In this document: positions 1 to 7,093 of the stretch, in pieces | Position numbering within the stretch: position 1 is the first letter of the stretch | How the letters are laid out: the number at the start of each line of letters is the position of its first letter | Origin: a virus | Virus record (IMG/VR): IMGVR_UViG_3300013119_000454 | Coordinates: 1-38,450 of that record | DNA length: 38,450 nucleotides | Direction: 5' to 3' (one strand) | Notes under the pieces: model-generated | The model's input: the letters and a program-made list of their open reading frames with translations, nothing else | Told to the model about the DNA's origin: nothing | Database searches by the model: none | Made by a program: the position numbers and the translations under genes

Positions 1-119
1 TCGGCATATGAAATCCTTTATTTTTGTCCATAAGGACGGTTTAAGAACTAAAGGCTCCGGCCGTATACGAAACTTGCAGGCCGCCAATGGAAATTGAGCT
101 ATATGTGCATTGAAATTAA
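1..119. repeat. Terminal direct repeat, left copy (circular joint)
   Basis: These 119 bases are identical to the last 119 bases of the window. The repeat ends cut through two genes: the portal start codon is at 8-6 here (38339-38337 in the right copy), and a 74-codon gene starting at 201 runs across the joint. Natural linear ends would not usually interrupt genes like this, so I read the repeat as assembler overlap from a circular or circularly permuted genome of 38,331 bp. Confidence 0.93.
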
Positions 120-201
120 GTCCATGCGCCGCACAGTATTCCCTTATCATGCGGCTTGAACGATAAGGCCTGAACTTCTTTACCTTGCTTCGTGATCCCA
201 T
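1..201 (-). CDS. Small basic protein, 74 aa, running across the circular joint (5' part)
   Basis: I do not recognise this gene. The ATG is at 201-199 and its A is shared with the last base of the upstream acetyltransferase stop (TAATG). A strong AAGGAG site lies nine bases before the start. The frame stays open to base 1, resumes at 38331 and ends in TAA at 38308, giving 74 codons. The protein begins MGSRSKVKKFRPYRSS and is rich in Arg and Lys, with no membrane segment. Its last codons overlap the portal start (38339), so the two are probably translationally coupled. Its place between terminase and portal suggests a packaging or head-assembly accessory role, which is inference only. Confidence 0.75.
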   Translation of the reverse strand, partial: MGSRSKVKKFRPYRSSRMIREYCAAHGLNFNAHIAQFPLAACKFRIRPEPLVLKPSLWTKIKDFICR

Positions 202-680
202 TATTTTAAGCTCCTTATGTATTGACTCTCGAATAACTTGAAACCCATGCGCTCATAGAACCTCTTGAGCTTATCAGGCTTAGAGGCCTCAAGCACGCCC
301 ATTATCATTGCATCGAAGCCGTCCGCTTTTAACATAGCTTCGGCCTTCCGCATAAGGGCCACACCATAGAAGCGATGGGGCTGATTAATATACCAGATTA
401 TCTCCTGAAAAGTGCGCTTCTTATTCAACATGGAGATAGCCTCAATCCCGGCCAGGATGCCCTCGCACTTGTTGTTTATGATGAGAAGAAAGGCATTGCC
501 GGCATTTGTGGCCTTAAGCTTGGTGATCGTCTTTGTCAGCACATCCTTATCGAAACCTATATCATAGCACTTGACAGCTTCATTATAGAAGTTGCCTACG
601 AGGGCCAATATATCATTGAAGAACTCATCTGAGTAGGTTTCTACGCATACTGTGGTCAGATATTCCCCAGCCTTTTGCAT
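201..680 (-). CDS. GNAT-family N-acetyltransferase-like protein
   Basis: A 159-residue protein resembling GCN5-related acetyltransferases, which move an acetyl group from acetyl-CoA to an amine. The clearest sign is the C-terminal block ending in FYERMGFKLFES (about residues 140-151), the usual last strand-helix-strand of the fold. An IIMGVLE-like strand precedes it. The acetyl-CoA loop (Q/RxxGxG/A) is not obvious, so substrate binding may be altered. Similar proteins often sit between terminase and portal in podovirus genomes, where their target is unknown. The start follows the upstream stop by one base. Fold assignment is fairly firm; function is not known. Confidence 0.72.
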   Translation of the reverse strand: MQKAGEYLTTVCVETYSDEFFNDILALVGNFYNEAVKCYDIGFDKDVLTKTITKLKATNAGNAFLLIINNKCEGILAGIEAISMLNKKRTFQEIIWYINQPHRFYGVALMRKAEAMLKADGFDAMIMGVLEASKPDKLKRFYERMGFKLFESQYIRSLK

Positions 681-681
681 A

Positions 682-963
682 TTATTGCCCTAGTAAAAAC
701 TTCTTTGCTATCTGTGCCTCTCCGCCTATTCCAAGAGGCGAAGTATAGATTGATCTTGAGCGCTGAATGGCACGCTTCTTAGACCGAGCTGCGGCGGCTG
801 CCTGTGTTGCTGCTGCCTCCGGTTTAGGAGCTTCAGGCATAGGCGCTGCTGCCCTTGCCGCAGGTGCAGTCGTTCTCTTGGCCTGTTTGGTTGCCTGTGA
901 TATGCCCCATATACCGGCCCCGATGGCCGTTGCTCCTAGAATTAAAGATGTTATCGCTCCCAC
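682..963 (-). CDS. Small Ala-rich phage protein with N-terminal hydrophobic segment
   Basis: A protein of 93 residues. Residues 1-25 are Gly/Ala-rich and hydrophobic (starts MGAITSLILGATAIGAG). Residues 35-60 are a low-complexity Ala/Pro/Glu linker. The basic C-terminal part carries SIYTSPLGIGGEAQIAKKFL and ends in LLGQ. Small proteins ending in this TSPLG...KK-LLG pattern are common next to terminase and portal genes of short-tailed phages and are probably minor virion or assembly factors. The ATG at 963 shares bases with the terminase stop. The N-terminus resembles that of the gp14-like ejection protein at 29879-30367 (MGAVTSAILGLG), so a membrane or ejection role is possible. Confidence 0.7.
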   Translation of the reverse strand: MGAITSLILGATAIGAGIWGISQATKQAKRTTAPAARAAAPMPEAPKPEAAATQAAAAARSKKRAIQRSRSIYTSPLGIGGEAQIAKKFLLGQ

Positions 964-2312
964 TATCTCACCCCCGCAATGTTAAATAAGTTTTCATCTC
1001 TTGAGTATTGAGGCCGATTAGGCGCATATTGTCTTTGCTGCTCCTTCGATACCTCTCCCATCTGGCTTACAGCCATGATGAGCGCGTCAAATAGATTAGG
1101 TGATTTTACACCGAGCTTGCGCATTTTCTCCTTCGATACTAGCACTCTGCGTTGATTATGGTCGAAGGTATATTGCACAGTCAGGGCTTCCTCTCGTATC
1201 TTATCATCCGGGATACAGATATGCCCTTTAAGAAGTAAGTCCTTGAGCTTATAGGCATTGATTGTTCTGGGATTGCCAAAGGATTTATTCCTGTCATAGC
1301 CTATATTGGGATTGCGAAACCCCACAAACTTCGAAAGCCCCCGGCCCTTATTCAGGGTATCGAGAGGGCCAGCCCCCAGGCCATCTTCATCAATGATGTC
1401 CTTATCGGTCTTGTATTCATTTGAGATCATCAAGATGCGCCCGGTTGTATAGTTCAAATCTTTATGCTCCCATTCATCCGCATATATGACTTCCCAATGG
1501 AGCGCGCCCATCTGCTGTAGGATAACGGCCGCGCACTTGTCATCGCCATAGCGCGCTATGTCATATCCGGCCACGCGTAACCCATAGCCATTCCGAAGTG
1601 GGTACTTATTTGTCTTGCTATGATTGAGCTCAGATAAAGTATAGAGAATGTCCTCAGTTCTGTCTATCGGGTTGCCGAGCCATATATGGTTATAGTCGTT
1701 CTCGCTTATCTTCTTGCATTCCTCTGCTTCCTTCTTGAGGGCTAGAGTGCAGAAGGGGTTTTCATCATAGTTGATATTGATATGTAGGCAGTCCTCGCGG
1801 TTAATGAACATCTTGTAAACCGGGTCATTGTGCAAGTATCTATTCATGGTGAAGAAGATTTTGGCATTGTCTTTCCTGATAGTGGGGATAAGGACATCCA
1901 GGGTTTGCTTTGTGAGGGCCTGGGCTTCATCTATCCATACTATATCAATACCCTCCATTCCCTGAATGTTAAAGGCTCCCTGTTCTCGGAAGCCTCTGAA
2001 ATTGATAGGTGAGCCTGTTTTCCTATGGGTTATCTTGGTGGATAGGACTTCATAGTTAAGCTGGTTCGCTTGGATAAGATCAGACAGTAGAGAATAGACA
2101 GATTCGGTTATGCTTTTTTGTATCTCACGGCCGCAGGCTACTCGCACCTTATATTTCTCGGCTAGGTACAGAATGAAGCGGCCTACTGCCTGGGATTTCC
2201 CTCCGCCTCTGCCGCCCTCGATAAGGAAATAACGGTATTTATCGAGATCAGTTATTATGGGGAGGAGCTTATCTGGCATATCTAGGATCTTGGGAAGGGT
2301 TAGAGTAGTCAT
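963..2312 (-). CDS. terL: Terminase large subunit (packaging ATPase/nuclease)
   Basis: A 449-residue packaging motor that pumps DNA into the prohead and cuts it. Walker A is GGRGGGKS (residues 33-40). Walker B is IDIVWIDEA (122-130), with the catalytic Glu at 129. The nuclease half shows acidic residues in VAGYDIARYGDD (Asp251), IIDEDGLGAG (about 307-310) and NLFDALIMA (Asp409), as in the RNase H-like nuclease of Terminase_3/PBSX-type proteins. Length is normal. The start overlaps the upstream stop (ATGA). A headful mechanism would fit a circularly permuted genome, but the family assignment from sequence alone does not prove it. Confidence 0.95.
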   Translation of the reverse strand: MTTLTLPKILDMPDKLLPIITDLDKYRYFLIEGGRGGGKSQAVGRFILYLAEKYKVRVACGREIQKSITESVYSLLSDLIQANQLNYEVLSTKITHRKTGSPINFRGFREQGAFNIQGMEGIDIVWIDEAQALTKQTLDVLIPTIRKDNAKIFFTMNRYLHNDPVYKMFINREDCLHININYDENPFCTLALKKEAEECKKISENDYNHIWLGNPIDRTEDILYTLSELNHSKTNKYPLRNGYGLRVAGYDIARYGDDKCAAVILQQMGALHWEVIYADEWEHKDLNYTTGRILMISNEYKTDKDIIDEDGLGAGPLDTLNKGRGLSKFVGFRNPNIGYDRNKSFGNPRTINAYKLKDLLLKGHICIPDDKIREEALTVQYTFDHNQRRVLVSKEKMRKLGVKSPNLFDALIMAVSQMGEVSKEQQRQYAPNRPQYSRDENLFNIAGVR

Positions 2313-2572
2313 CCTAAATTGTACTCCAATAGGCGATTGCCCGGCGTGTCTACTCCTGGAATACCTTTCTGAATGTTTGACATTTCAATTACTCTTACGT
2401 CAGCTTGAAGATTGGTTTGGGAAGGAATAGTCTTTTTAGATAATTCAAGCGCTACCTTTAACTTATTGGTATCGCTGAACTTATCAAAATTGACTAACAG
2501 AAATTGCCAACACTTATCGAGGACTTTCTCTCTTGTGGCTTTACTATGTCCGCTTTTATCTGCATTGTACAT
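2309..2572 (-). CDS. Probable terminase small subunit
   Basis: An 87-residue protein ending in a four-base overlap (ATGA) with the large terminase gene, the usual place of the DNA-recognising small subunit. The N-terminal half is basic and helical (SGHSKATREKVLDKCWQF), followed by a second helix (TNKLKVALELSKKT), and the tail is extended. It is shorter than most small terminases and I see no clear helix-turn-helix, so the call rests mostly on position. No Shine-Dalgarno site precedes the ATG. A promoter places the predicted transcript start on or within a base or two of that ATG, suggesting leaderless translation. Confidence 0.6.
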   Translation of the reverse strand: MYNADKSGHSKATREKVLDKCWQFLLVNFDKFSDTNKLKVALELSKKTIPSQTNLQADVRVIEMSNIQKGIPGVDTPGNRLLEYNLG

Positions 2573-2578
2573 ACAATA

Positions 2579-2607
2579 AGTATATATGTTATATACTATA
2601 TTGGCAA
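2579..2607 (-). promoter_or_regulatory. Sigma70-type promoter before the terminase genes
   Basis: On the minus strand the -35 is TTGCCA (2607-2602), the spacer is exactly 17 bases and the -10 is TATACT (2584-2579). Transcription would start about seven bases on, at 2572, which is the A of the terminase ATG. The -35 begins just after the stop of the preceding small gene. The spacer is AT-rich, so some chance resemblance is possible. Confidence 0.65.
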
Positions 2608-2610
2608 GTT

Positions 2611-2796
2611 TTAGGGTTTGACGTGGCCTTTGGTCGGATTATAGCATTCGAGTTTTATGACGATGCGGCTTTGGTAATGGCTGATGAGGGTTTTTTGTTT
2701 TTCGAGATGATGATACTCTCTTTTTAATGCCTTGAACTCGGCAGAGGTGTATTTTCGTTTCCGGAGATATATCTTAAGATCGATCCTTTTCGGCAC
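2611..2796 (-). CDS. Small basic hypothetical protein (GTG start)
   Basis: I do not recognise this 61-residue gene. It starts with GTG at 2796, with GGAG seven bases upstream. The product is strongly basic (PKRIDLKIYLRKRKY) with a helical middle (SAEFKALKREYHHLEKQK). It has no Cys pair and no membrane segment. It ends immediately before the terminase promoter, so it is the last gene of the long operon that starts near 16.3 kb. A small nucleic-acid-binding role would suit the charge but is a guess. Confidence 0.6.
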   Translation of the reverse strand: MPKRIDLKIYLRKRKYTSAEFKALKREYHHLEKQKTLISHYQSRIVIKLECYNPTKGHVKP

Positions 2797-2814
2797 CTAC
2801 TTTCTCCGTTCTAG

Positions 2815-2997
2815 TTAGATAAGGCTTAATCCTACATGGACTTCGCTAAAAAATCTCCAGCAAATCCATATCCAAGATAAAAGGTGCGCAATTACGCAAA
2901 TAATCTTTGTAGATGCGCTATCGTTTTCCTCTATCAGATGTTTGGCCCAAAAAACCATCCACATATACCCACCGAAAATGTAAATTAACCAATTCAT
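2815..2997 (-). CDS. Small membrane protein, 60 aa
   Basis: A hydrophobic protein with two likely membrane segments: residues 2-18 (WLIYIFGGYMWMVFW) and about 31-49 (KIICVIAHLLSWIWICWRF), joined by a short polar stretch. It is very rich in Trp. An AGGAGG site lies five bases before the ATG, and the upstream small ORF stops directly before it (TAGATG). The role is unknown. Its size and topology could suit a holin-like protein or a partner of the membrane glycosyltransferase encoded upstream in the same operon. Confidence 0.65.
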   Translation of the reverse strand: MNWLIYIFGGYMWMVFWAKHLIEENDSASTKIICVIAHLLSWIWICWRFFSEVHVGLSLI

Positions 2998-3141
2998 CTA
3001 TTCCTCCTTTTTAACCCAAAGCCGCGAGCAATGAAACAAGCAAACAAATCTCGCAGGCGTATTGTATGTCTCCGAAGGAGGAGAGTAGGTAACAGGGATG
3101 GTACCTAGCTTGTTTCCGCCTGTTGACTTTGGGTTTTTCAT
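2998..3141 (-). CDS. Small ORF, 47 aa, overlapping a structured region
   Basis: The ATG at 3141 overlaps the methyltransferase stop, and its TAG directly precedes the next ATG, so it fills the gap exactly as a real operon gene would. The product starts MKNPKSTGGNKLGTIPVTY. This start reminds me of a phage protein family with an N-x-KxG-x-IPVT block followed by Cys-Pro repeats, but the Cys-Pro part is not kept: after SPPSETY the sequence is unlike that family. It may be a decayed or very short member. The same bases form an extensive set of complementary stems (see 3013-3135), so the region may instead act as RNA. Confidence 0.45.
   Translation of the reverse strand: MKNPKSTGGNKLGTIPVTYSPPSETYNTPARFVCLFHCSRLWVKKEE
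3013..3135 (-). other. Candidate structured RNA with pseudoknot (strand uncertain)
   Basis: Nearly the whole stretch can pair with itself. P1 is 3013-3021 with 3127-3135 (9 bp). Another 9-bp stem joins 3033-3041 with 3108-3116. A 6-bp stem joins 3054-3059 with 3117-3122 and crosses it, making a pseudoknot. Local hairpins are 3024-3028/3050-3054 (5 bp), 3069-3073/3080-3084 (5 bp) and 3086-3091/3102-3107 (6 bp). The arms at 3102-3107, 3108-3116 and 3117-3122 are directly adjacent and could stack. All neighbouring genes are minus-strand, so I list that strand, but the pairing works on both. I cannot match it to a known RNA family by eye. Confidence 0.4.
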
Positions 3142-3632
3142 CATAAAAAAATCATTCCTTTACCAATATTAAAACCATTAGTAAACCATGCGGTCGCAAA
3201 CCAACTCCCCGAACCTTTCCCACTTGGGGTTTCAAAATTAACTCTATGAGGCAAAAATATTACCTCAAGACCATGTTTTTTGAATAATTGTTGTCGCTTT
3301 TTTGTTTCAAAAGTAGTAAGTGGCAAAAGGAAAGCAAAAGGCTTATTAAGAAGGTAGGCTCTTTCTAAAAAATCTTGTTTATATTTATAGGGAGGATTTG
3401 TTATTATACAATCGTATCGCGTCGGTTCATACATCATAAAATCATGTCCAGTTAACAAATCGGTACCTACTGTTAAAAACCCTTTAGAATTAAGATAATT
3501 AACTATATTCCCTTTTCCACAAGCACATTCCCAAATTACCCAACCCCTCTTAAGAAAAGGTAATAATGGTTCTATAGCTTCGATAGGTGTTTGGAAATCA
3601 TTAGAGCTCCCTTGTCGTAATGGAGGTTTCAT
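3141..3632 (-). CDS. DNA N6-adenine/N4-cytosine-type methyltransferase-like protein
   Basis: A 163-residue protein. The SAM-binding loop looks like WECACGKGN (residues 34-42) and the catalytic motif is NPPY (79-82), the motif IV of amino-methyltransferases acting on DNA bases or protein Gln. The early NDFQTP block (11-16) is frequent in small phage DNA methyltransferases. It is short and lacks an evident target-recognition domain, so it may be a compact phage form that modifies phage DNA against host restriction. It overlaps the start of the GT-C gene's neighbour by four bases (ATGA). Fold is likely; target unknown. Confidence 0.75.
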   Translation of the reverse strand: MKPPLRQGSSNDFQTPIEAIEPLLPFLKRGWVIWECACGKGNIVNYLNSKGFLTVGTDLLTGHDFMMYEPTRYDCIITNPPYKYKQDFLERAYLLNKPFAFLLPLTTFETKKRQQLFKKHGLEVIFLPHRVNFETPSGKGSGSWFATAWFTNGFNIGKGMIFL

Positions 3633-5002
3633 AATAGTATTGGTAACTTCCCACTTTTATGTTCTTTGATAAATCTCCAGGATTCCTGCTCCTGACCTTC
3701 CACTATGTTTTCTGCGGCCTTTTGTAGATATTGGTCTGCCTCTTTATCATTCTTTAAAAGTCGCAGGACTGTTGCTATGTTCATAAGCACTTTGAACTCT
3801 TTTGGAGATATAAGATTTGCCATTACCCAAAGAATAAGGGCCTCTTTATAACTTTTGGTATCCCATCGCTTCATGCCTCGGCAATGCCAGGCCCACCATG
3901 CGTGCGGGTCTTCTATGACTGCGCATTCGGTGATGTAATATTCATCCTTGTATAGCATAAGAGTATAGAATGTACGCGTGGCATAGAATACCAAGAAGAC
4001 TGTTATGGCTATAGGTGATCTGATAAGGATTTGAGCGAGGAAATACATTAGGAAGATATTAGGGAGTGCTGCAAAGCGTTCGGCGATCTCCTGATTGGCT
4101 CTTTTTAGGTTGCAGAAAGGCGCTATCGTTATCATAAAGGCAAACAAGGCCCAAGACATACTATTCCAATTATGCCAGGAGTAGACTACCCATGCTATGC
4201 CGACAGTAAGCCCTATCCAAAAGAACTTGCACAATGAGTAGGCGCGCTTTCGCATTACTATGTTCCCGGCGCAGGACTGAAGGAAGGCATGATAAAAGGT
4301 TATCCTGAATGGAACAAGGCAAAGGGTTAAATAGAATCCGAAGGTCTTTATGGCCAAGATTAGCTTCCGGGCATGGAATCGGTTGTCCTCTGTAAAGGAC
4401 TCAGCCCCATGTTTTGTTTTGACTGCGGTTACAAACTTCCTTGAGTGAAGAAACCATATTATAGGCATCAGGGCTAGGAGATACCATTTAGCTGATCCAA
4501 TTAAGGCAAGCGGGGCCAGGAAACCTATCGTGAATGATGAGCAGAAAAATAGCATGAGAGGAGAAATATATGGTAAGGCCATAGCACTCAGAAGCCCTAC
4601 CATCGGCAAAGCATATCCCCGGCCACCGGGCCATATGGTACCCTGGTTATTGGCAGGATTGACAGAGTAGAGAAGCGCGGCTAGGAAGGCTATGTTAGTT
4701 CTTCCAAAAGCGAAGTATATCAGAATACAGATAAGAATATGTATGAGAAGGGTGAAGAAATGTTCCTGTTGCTCATTCTTGAACTTAACAAGCTTGAGTC
4801 TTTTTTTCTCCCATTTGAAAGCCGCAGTGGTAGAGTATATTTTTGCCTGGCCTAGAACCTGGAGCCAGCGCCGGTGCCAGTTATTCTTAAACTTTGGAGG
4901 GTTTTTCCATACAGAGAAATCATCTGAGACGAACTTATATCGTAGGGTTTTGAAATAAAGTAATAGATTTACTACTATTATGATACCGAGTTTTTCAAAC
5001 AT
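3629..5002 (-). CDS. GT-C membrane glycosyltransferase with C-terminal TPR (TMTC-like)
   Basis: A 457-residue polytopic membrane protein resembling TMTC/DUF1736-type O-mannosyltransferases, which use a lipid-phosphate sugar on the outer face of the membrane. Family signs are an acidic pair in the first loop (FVSDD, 24-28), a helix like HFFTLLIHILICILIYF (81-97), VNPANNQGTIWPGGR (114-128; the family has HP...E...W.sGR), FGFYLTLCLVPFRITF (221-236) and ERFAALPN (308-315). About residues 365-430 form TPR-like helices. The consensus His of the HP motif is Asn here. It is in one operon with a DPM1-like synthase, a plausible donor maker. Acceptor unknown. Such a protein is unusual in a 38-kb phage. 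Confidence 0.75.
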   Translation of the reverse strand: MFEKLGIIIVVNLLLYFKTLRYKFVSDDFSVWKNPPKFKNNWHRRWLQVLGQAKIYSTTAAFKWEKKRLKLVKFKNEQQEHFFTLLIHILICILIYFAFGRTNIAFLAALLYSVNPANNQGTIWPGGRGYALPMVGLLSAMALPYISPLMLFFCSSFTIGFLAPLALIGSAKWYLLALMPIIWFLHSRKFVTAVKTKHGAESFTEDNRFHARKLILAIKTFGFYLTLCLVPFRITFYHAFLQSCAGNIVMRKRAYSLCKFFWIGLTVGIAWVVYSWHNWNSMSWALFAFMITIAPFCNLKRANQEIAERFAALPNIFLMYFLAQILIRSPIAITVFLVFYATRTFYTLMLYKDEYYITECAVIEDPHAWWAWHCRGMKRWDTKSYKEALILWVMANLISPKEFKVLMNIATVLRLLKNDKEADQYLQKAAENIVEGQEQESWRFIKEHKSGKLPILL

Positions 5003-5999
5003 TCTTCATCCCTTCTTTTATCTGCCTCCATAAGTATTTCAAATCATCCATGTCGTGAATGTCCCGGAGCTTATTCAACCAGAACTCCGGGGATCGGGCC
5101 ACTCTATAGATGTGTTTAATATATCTATTGTGCGATGGAATATTTTTTGAATCCGGCGGAATATAAAAAGATGCTTGTGCAGTTTTGGCGTAGCCTTTCT
5201 TAAGAAGCCAATGGACAAGTCTAAGGGTTTCAAGTGCATCACAATCTCGCTCCCACGGATAGCCAAACATGACCGCCACGTGAGGTTCAAGGCCCGCTTT
5301 TGCCGCTTTGATAATGTATTTGTAGTCATCGACTCGCACCCCCTTATTTATTTTGTCAAGAGTCGCTTGATTAGCCGACTCAAGGCCGAATAGCACCATT
5401 CGAAAACCTGCTTGGGCCATTCGAAAATAGTCCACGTCAACCATACGCATATTACAACCCAAGCGTAAATCCCATAGACGTTTATTCCGTTCCTTAAAGA
5501 ACTCTGAAAGGAAGTCATCCAACCATTTGCCAACTGGGAAAGTTCCGCTATCATCGAACACCTCCTTAAAGCCTAAATACTCGCACCTTGCTAATTCCTC
5601 TATTATGTCAGCGACTGGCCTTACTTCCCATTCGTTTTTCTGTTCTACACAAAAAGTACATTGTCCATGCCAGCAACCATTTGCGACTTGCATATAAGTA
5701 CCAGGATGATATTTAAAATTGCCATTTTGCTGGTATCGTTTATCAAAAGCGTCAGTAAATATTCTATCGGGGGCAGGCAATCGAAGAAAAGATATACTTC
5801 CGGGTTTTCTTATAATTTTGTCGTAGCAAACTCCATCATAAAAATGCCCAACTGGCATATCTGTTGTAGCCCAAGTTACATCATGACCTACTTGTCTATA
5901 GTGCTCTGCCTCCATAGCCAAATGAACCGGATATATCCAACGCTTCTTTTCTCGCTGGCGTTGCTGAGAGTATTGATTAGGAAGAAATAAGATTTTCAA
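4995..5999 (-). CDS. Radical SAM enzyme (B12-binding-type family)
   Basis: A 334-residue radical SAM protein. The iron-sulphur cluster motif is ANGCWHGQCTFC, with Cys109, Cys114 and Cys117: spacing CX4CX2C rather than the classic CX3CX2C, a variant also seen in GCWWGQCTFC-type enzymes with B12-binding N-termini. A short N-terminal segment (MKILFLPNQY... to about 60) could be a reduced B12-like domain. The SAM-fold core continues with LFGLESANQATLDKINKG (about 213-230), a clear family block. The product is unknown. Operon context suggests chemistry on a sugar or lipid. It overlaps both neighbours (23 bases upstream, 8 downstream). Confidence 0.85.
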   Translation of the reverse strand: MKILFLPNQYSQQRQREKKRWIYPVHLAMEAEHYRQVGHDVTWATTDMPVGHFYDGVCYDKIIRKPGSISFLRLPAPDRIFTDAFDKRYQQNGNFKYHPGTYMQVANGCWHGQCTFCVEQKNEWEVRPVADIIEELARCEYLGFKEVFDDSGTFPVGKWLDDFLSEFFKERNKRLWDLRLGCNMRMVDVDYFRMAQAGFRMVLFGLESANQATLDKINKGVRVDDYKYIIKAAKAGLEPHVAVMFGYPWERDCDALETLRLVHWLLKKGYAKTAQASFYIPPDSKNIPSHNRYIKHIYRVARSPEFWLNKLRDIHDMDDLKYLWRQIKEGMKNV

Positions 6000-6957
6000 T
6001 TATAGACTCCATATTATATTTATATTCCCAGTTCGGATAATCCCGTCGGAACTTTGAGACATTGCTGATATACCATTGATGATCGCCTTTACGAGGTTTA
6101 TCAATATATTCATGTTTTACTTTCATAACACGTAGGGCTTCTAAAACAGAAATGTTTGCGTGTCGACCACCACCCATATTATAAACTTCTCCAGGCCGAG
6201 GATTAAGAATGAACTCATAAAAAGCGCTTGCTAAATCATGTGCATGAATATTATCTCTGACTTGTTTTCCCTTGTAACCATAAACCTTATAGATTTTATT
6301 TTCTTTTTTACATTTCGCCATATAGGATAAGAAACCATGAAGCTCTACTCCGGCATGAGCCGATCCGGTGATACAGCCACATCTGAATGTGCCTGTTTTT
6401 AAACCGAAATATCTCGCATACTCTTGAGCTAATAAATCTCCCGCAAGCTTTGATACTCCAAAAAGAGAGTGCATACAATAATCAATAGGCATACTTTCAT
6501 CTATTCCCAAAGCCAAGCCCTCATACCTTTCTTCTTTTTCAATTAAAGGTATCCTATTCGGTCTATCTCCATAAACCTTATTTGTAGACACATAAACAAA
6601 AACTGCATCGGGGCAATGATGTCGGACGGCCTCTAGTAATATAAGCGTACCTGTGGCATTAATTTTGAAGTCAGTAAATGGGTCTTTAGCAGCCCAATCG
6701 TGGGAAGGCTGAGCGGCCGCATGAATAATGACGTGAGGCCTTATTACGTTGATAAACTCTGTGGAGCTTCTAATGTCAAGATGACAGTGTCTATAGCGGG
6801 GATGCTTTACTACGTTTTTGGCGACAGAGCCTTCCGGCCCGAAGAACTCAGCGCGCATATTGTTATCCATGCCTACGACATCATGGCCTTTTTCTAGGAA
6901 GAACTTTACGCATTCTGAGCCTACTAGACCGGCGGAGCCTGTAATAAGAACTTTCAT
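5977..6957 (-). CDS. NAD-dependent sugar epimerase, CDP-paratose 2-epimerase-like
   Basis: An extended short-chain dehydrogenase of 326 residues. The NAD loop is GSAGLVG (7-13). Blocks STNKVYGDRPNR (124-135), MHSLFGVSK (162-170) and GVELHGFLSYM (203-213) closely match CDP-paratose (tyvelose) 2-epimerases, which invert C2 of a CDP-3,6-dideoxyhexose. Phe replaces the usual Tyr of YxxxK (FGVSK), as I recall for this subfamily. No CDP-sugar synthase or dehydratase is encoded here, so any donor must come from the host, or the true substrate differs. It overlaps the radical SAM gene by 23 bases and has an AGGA site upstream. Confidence 0.82.
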   Translation of the reverse strand: MKVLITGSAGLVGSECVKFFLEKGHDVVGMDNNMRAEFFGPEGSVAKNVVKHPRYRHCHLDIRSSTEFINVIRPHVIIHAAAQPSHDWAAKDPFTDFKINATGTLILLEAVRHHCPDAVFVYVSTNKVYGDRPNRIPLIEKEERYEGLALGIDESMPIDYCMHSLFGVSKLAGDLLAQEYARYFGLKTGTFRCGCITGSAHAGVELHGFLSYMAKCKKENKIYKVYGYKGKQVRDNIHAHDLASAFYEFILNPRPGEVYNMGGGRHANISVLEALRVMKVKHEYIDKPRKGDHQWYISNVSKFRRDYPNWEYKYNMESIIENLISS

Positions 6958-7079
6958 GACTTTTTTCCTTTTTCTTTTTCGTCAAGATAATACAATAGAG
7001 GTTTCAATAAAATTTCCAGAGCAAGCGGTACTATTATTACCAAGATAAATATTACTATTACCCATTCTGCTATACCCAT
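6954..7079 (-). CDS. Tiny single-pass membrane protein, 41 aa
   Basis: The ATG at 7079 is preceded by AAGGAG (7091-7086), and the stop overlaps the epimerase start (ATGA). Residues 5-25 form one hydrophobic helix (EWVIVIFILVIIVPLALEIL) followed by a charged tail (DEKEKGKKS). No family is recognised. The strong ribosome site and exact stop-start overlap argue that it is translated. It may anchor a glycosyltransferase or epimerase at the membrane. Confidence 0.72.
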   Translation of the reverse strand: MGIAEWVIVIFILVIIVPLALEILLKPLLYYLDEKEKGKKS

Positions 7080-7093
7080 AATTTCTCTCCTTG

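Noticed and set aside
1-119. End repeat as a true T7-like terminal repeat
   Set aside because: It is short, cuts two genes and the portal start, and has a length typical of assembler overlap. Coverage data would be needed to claim real ends.
3013-3135. Retron msr/msd, tRNA, tmRNA or group I intron reading of the structured region
   Set aside because: No reverse transcriptase, no acceptor stem with TTCGA arm and CCA, and no intron core motifs.
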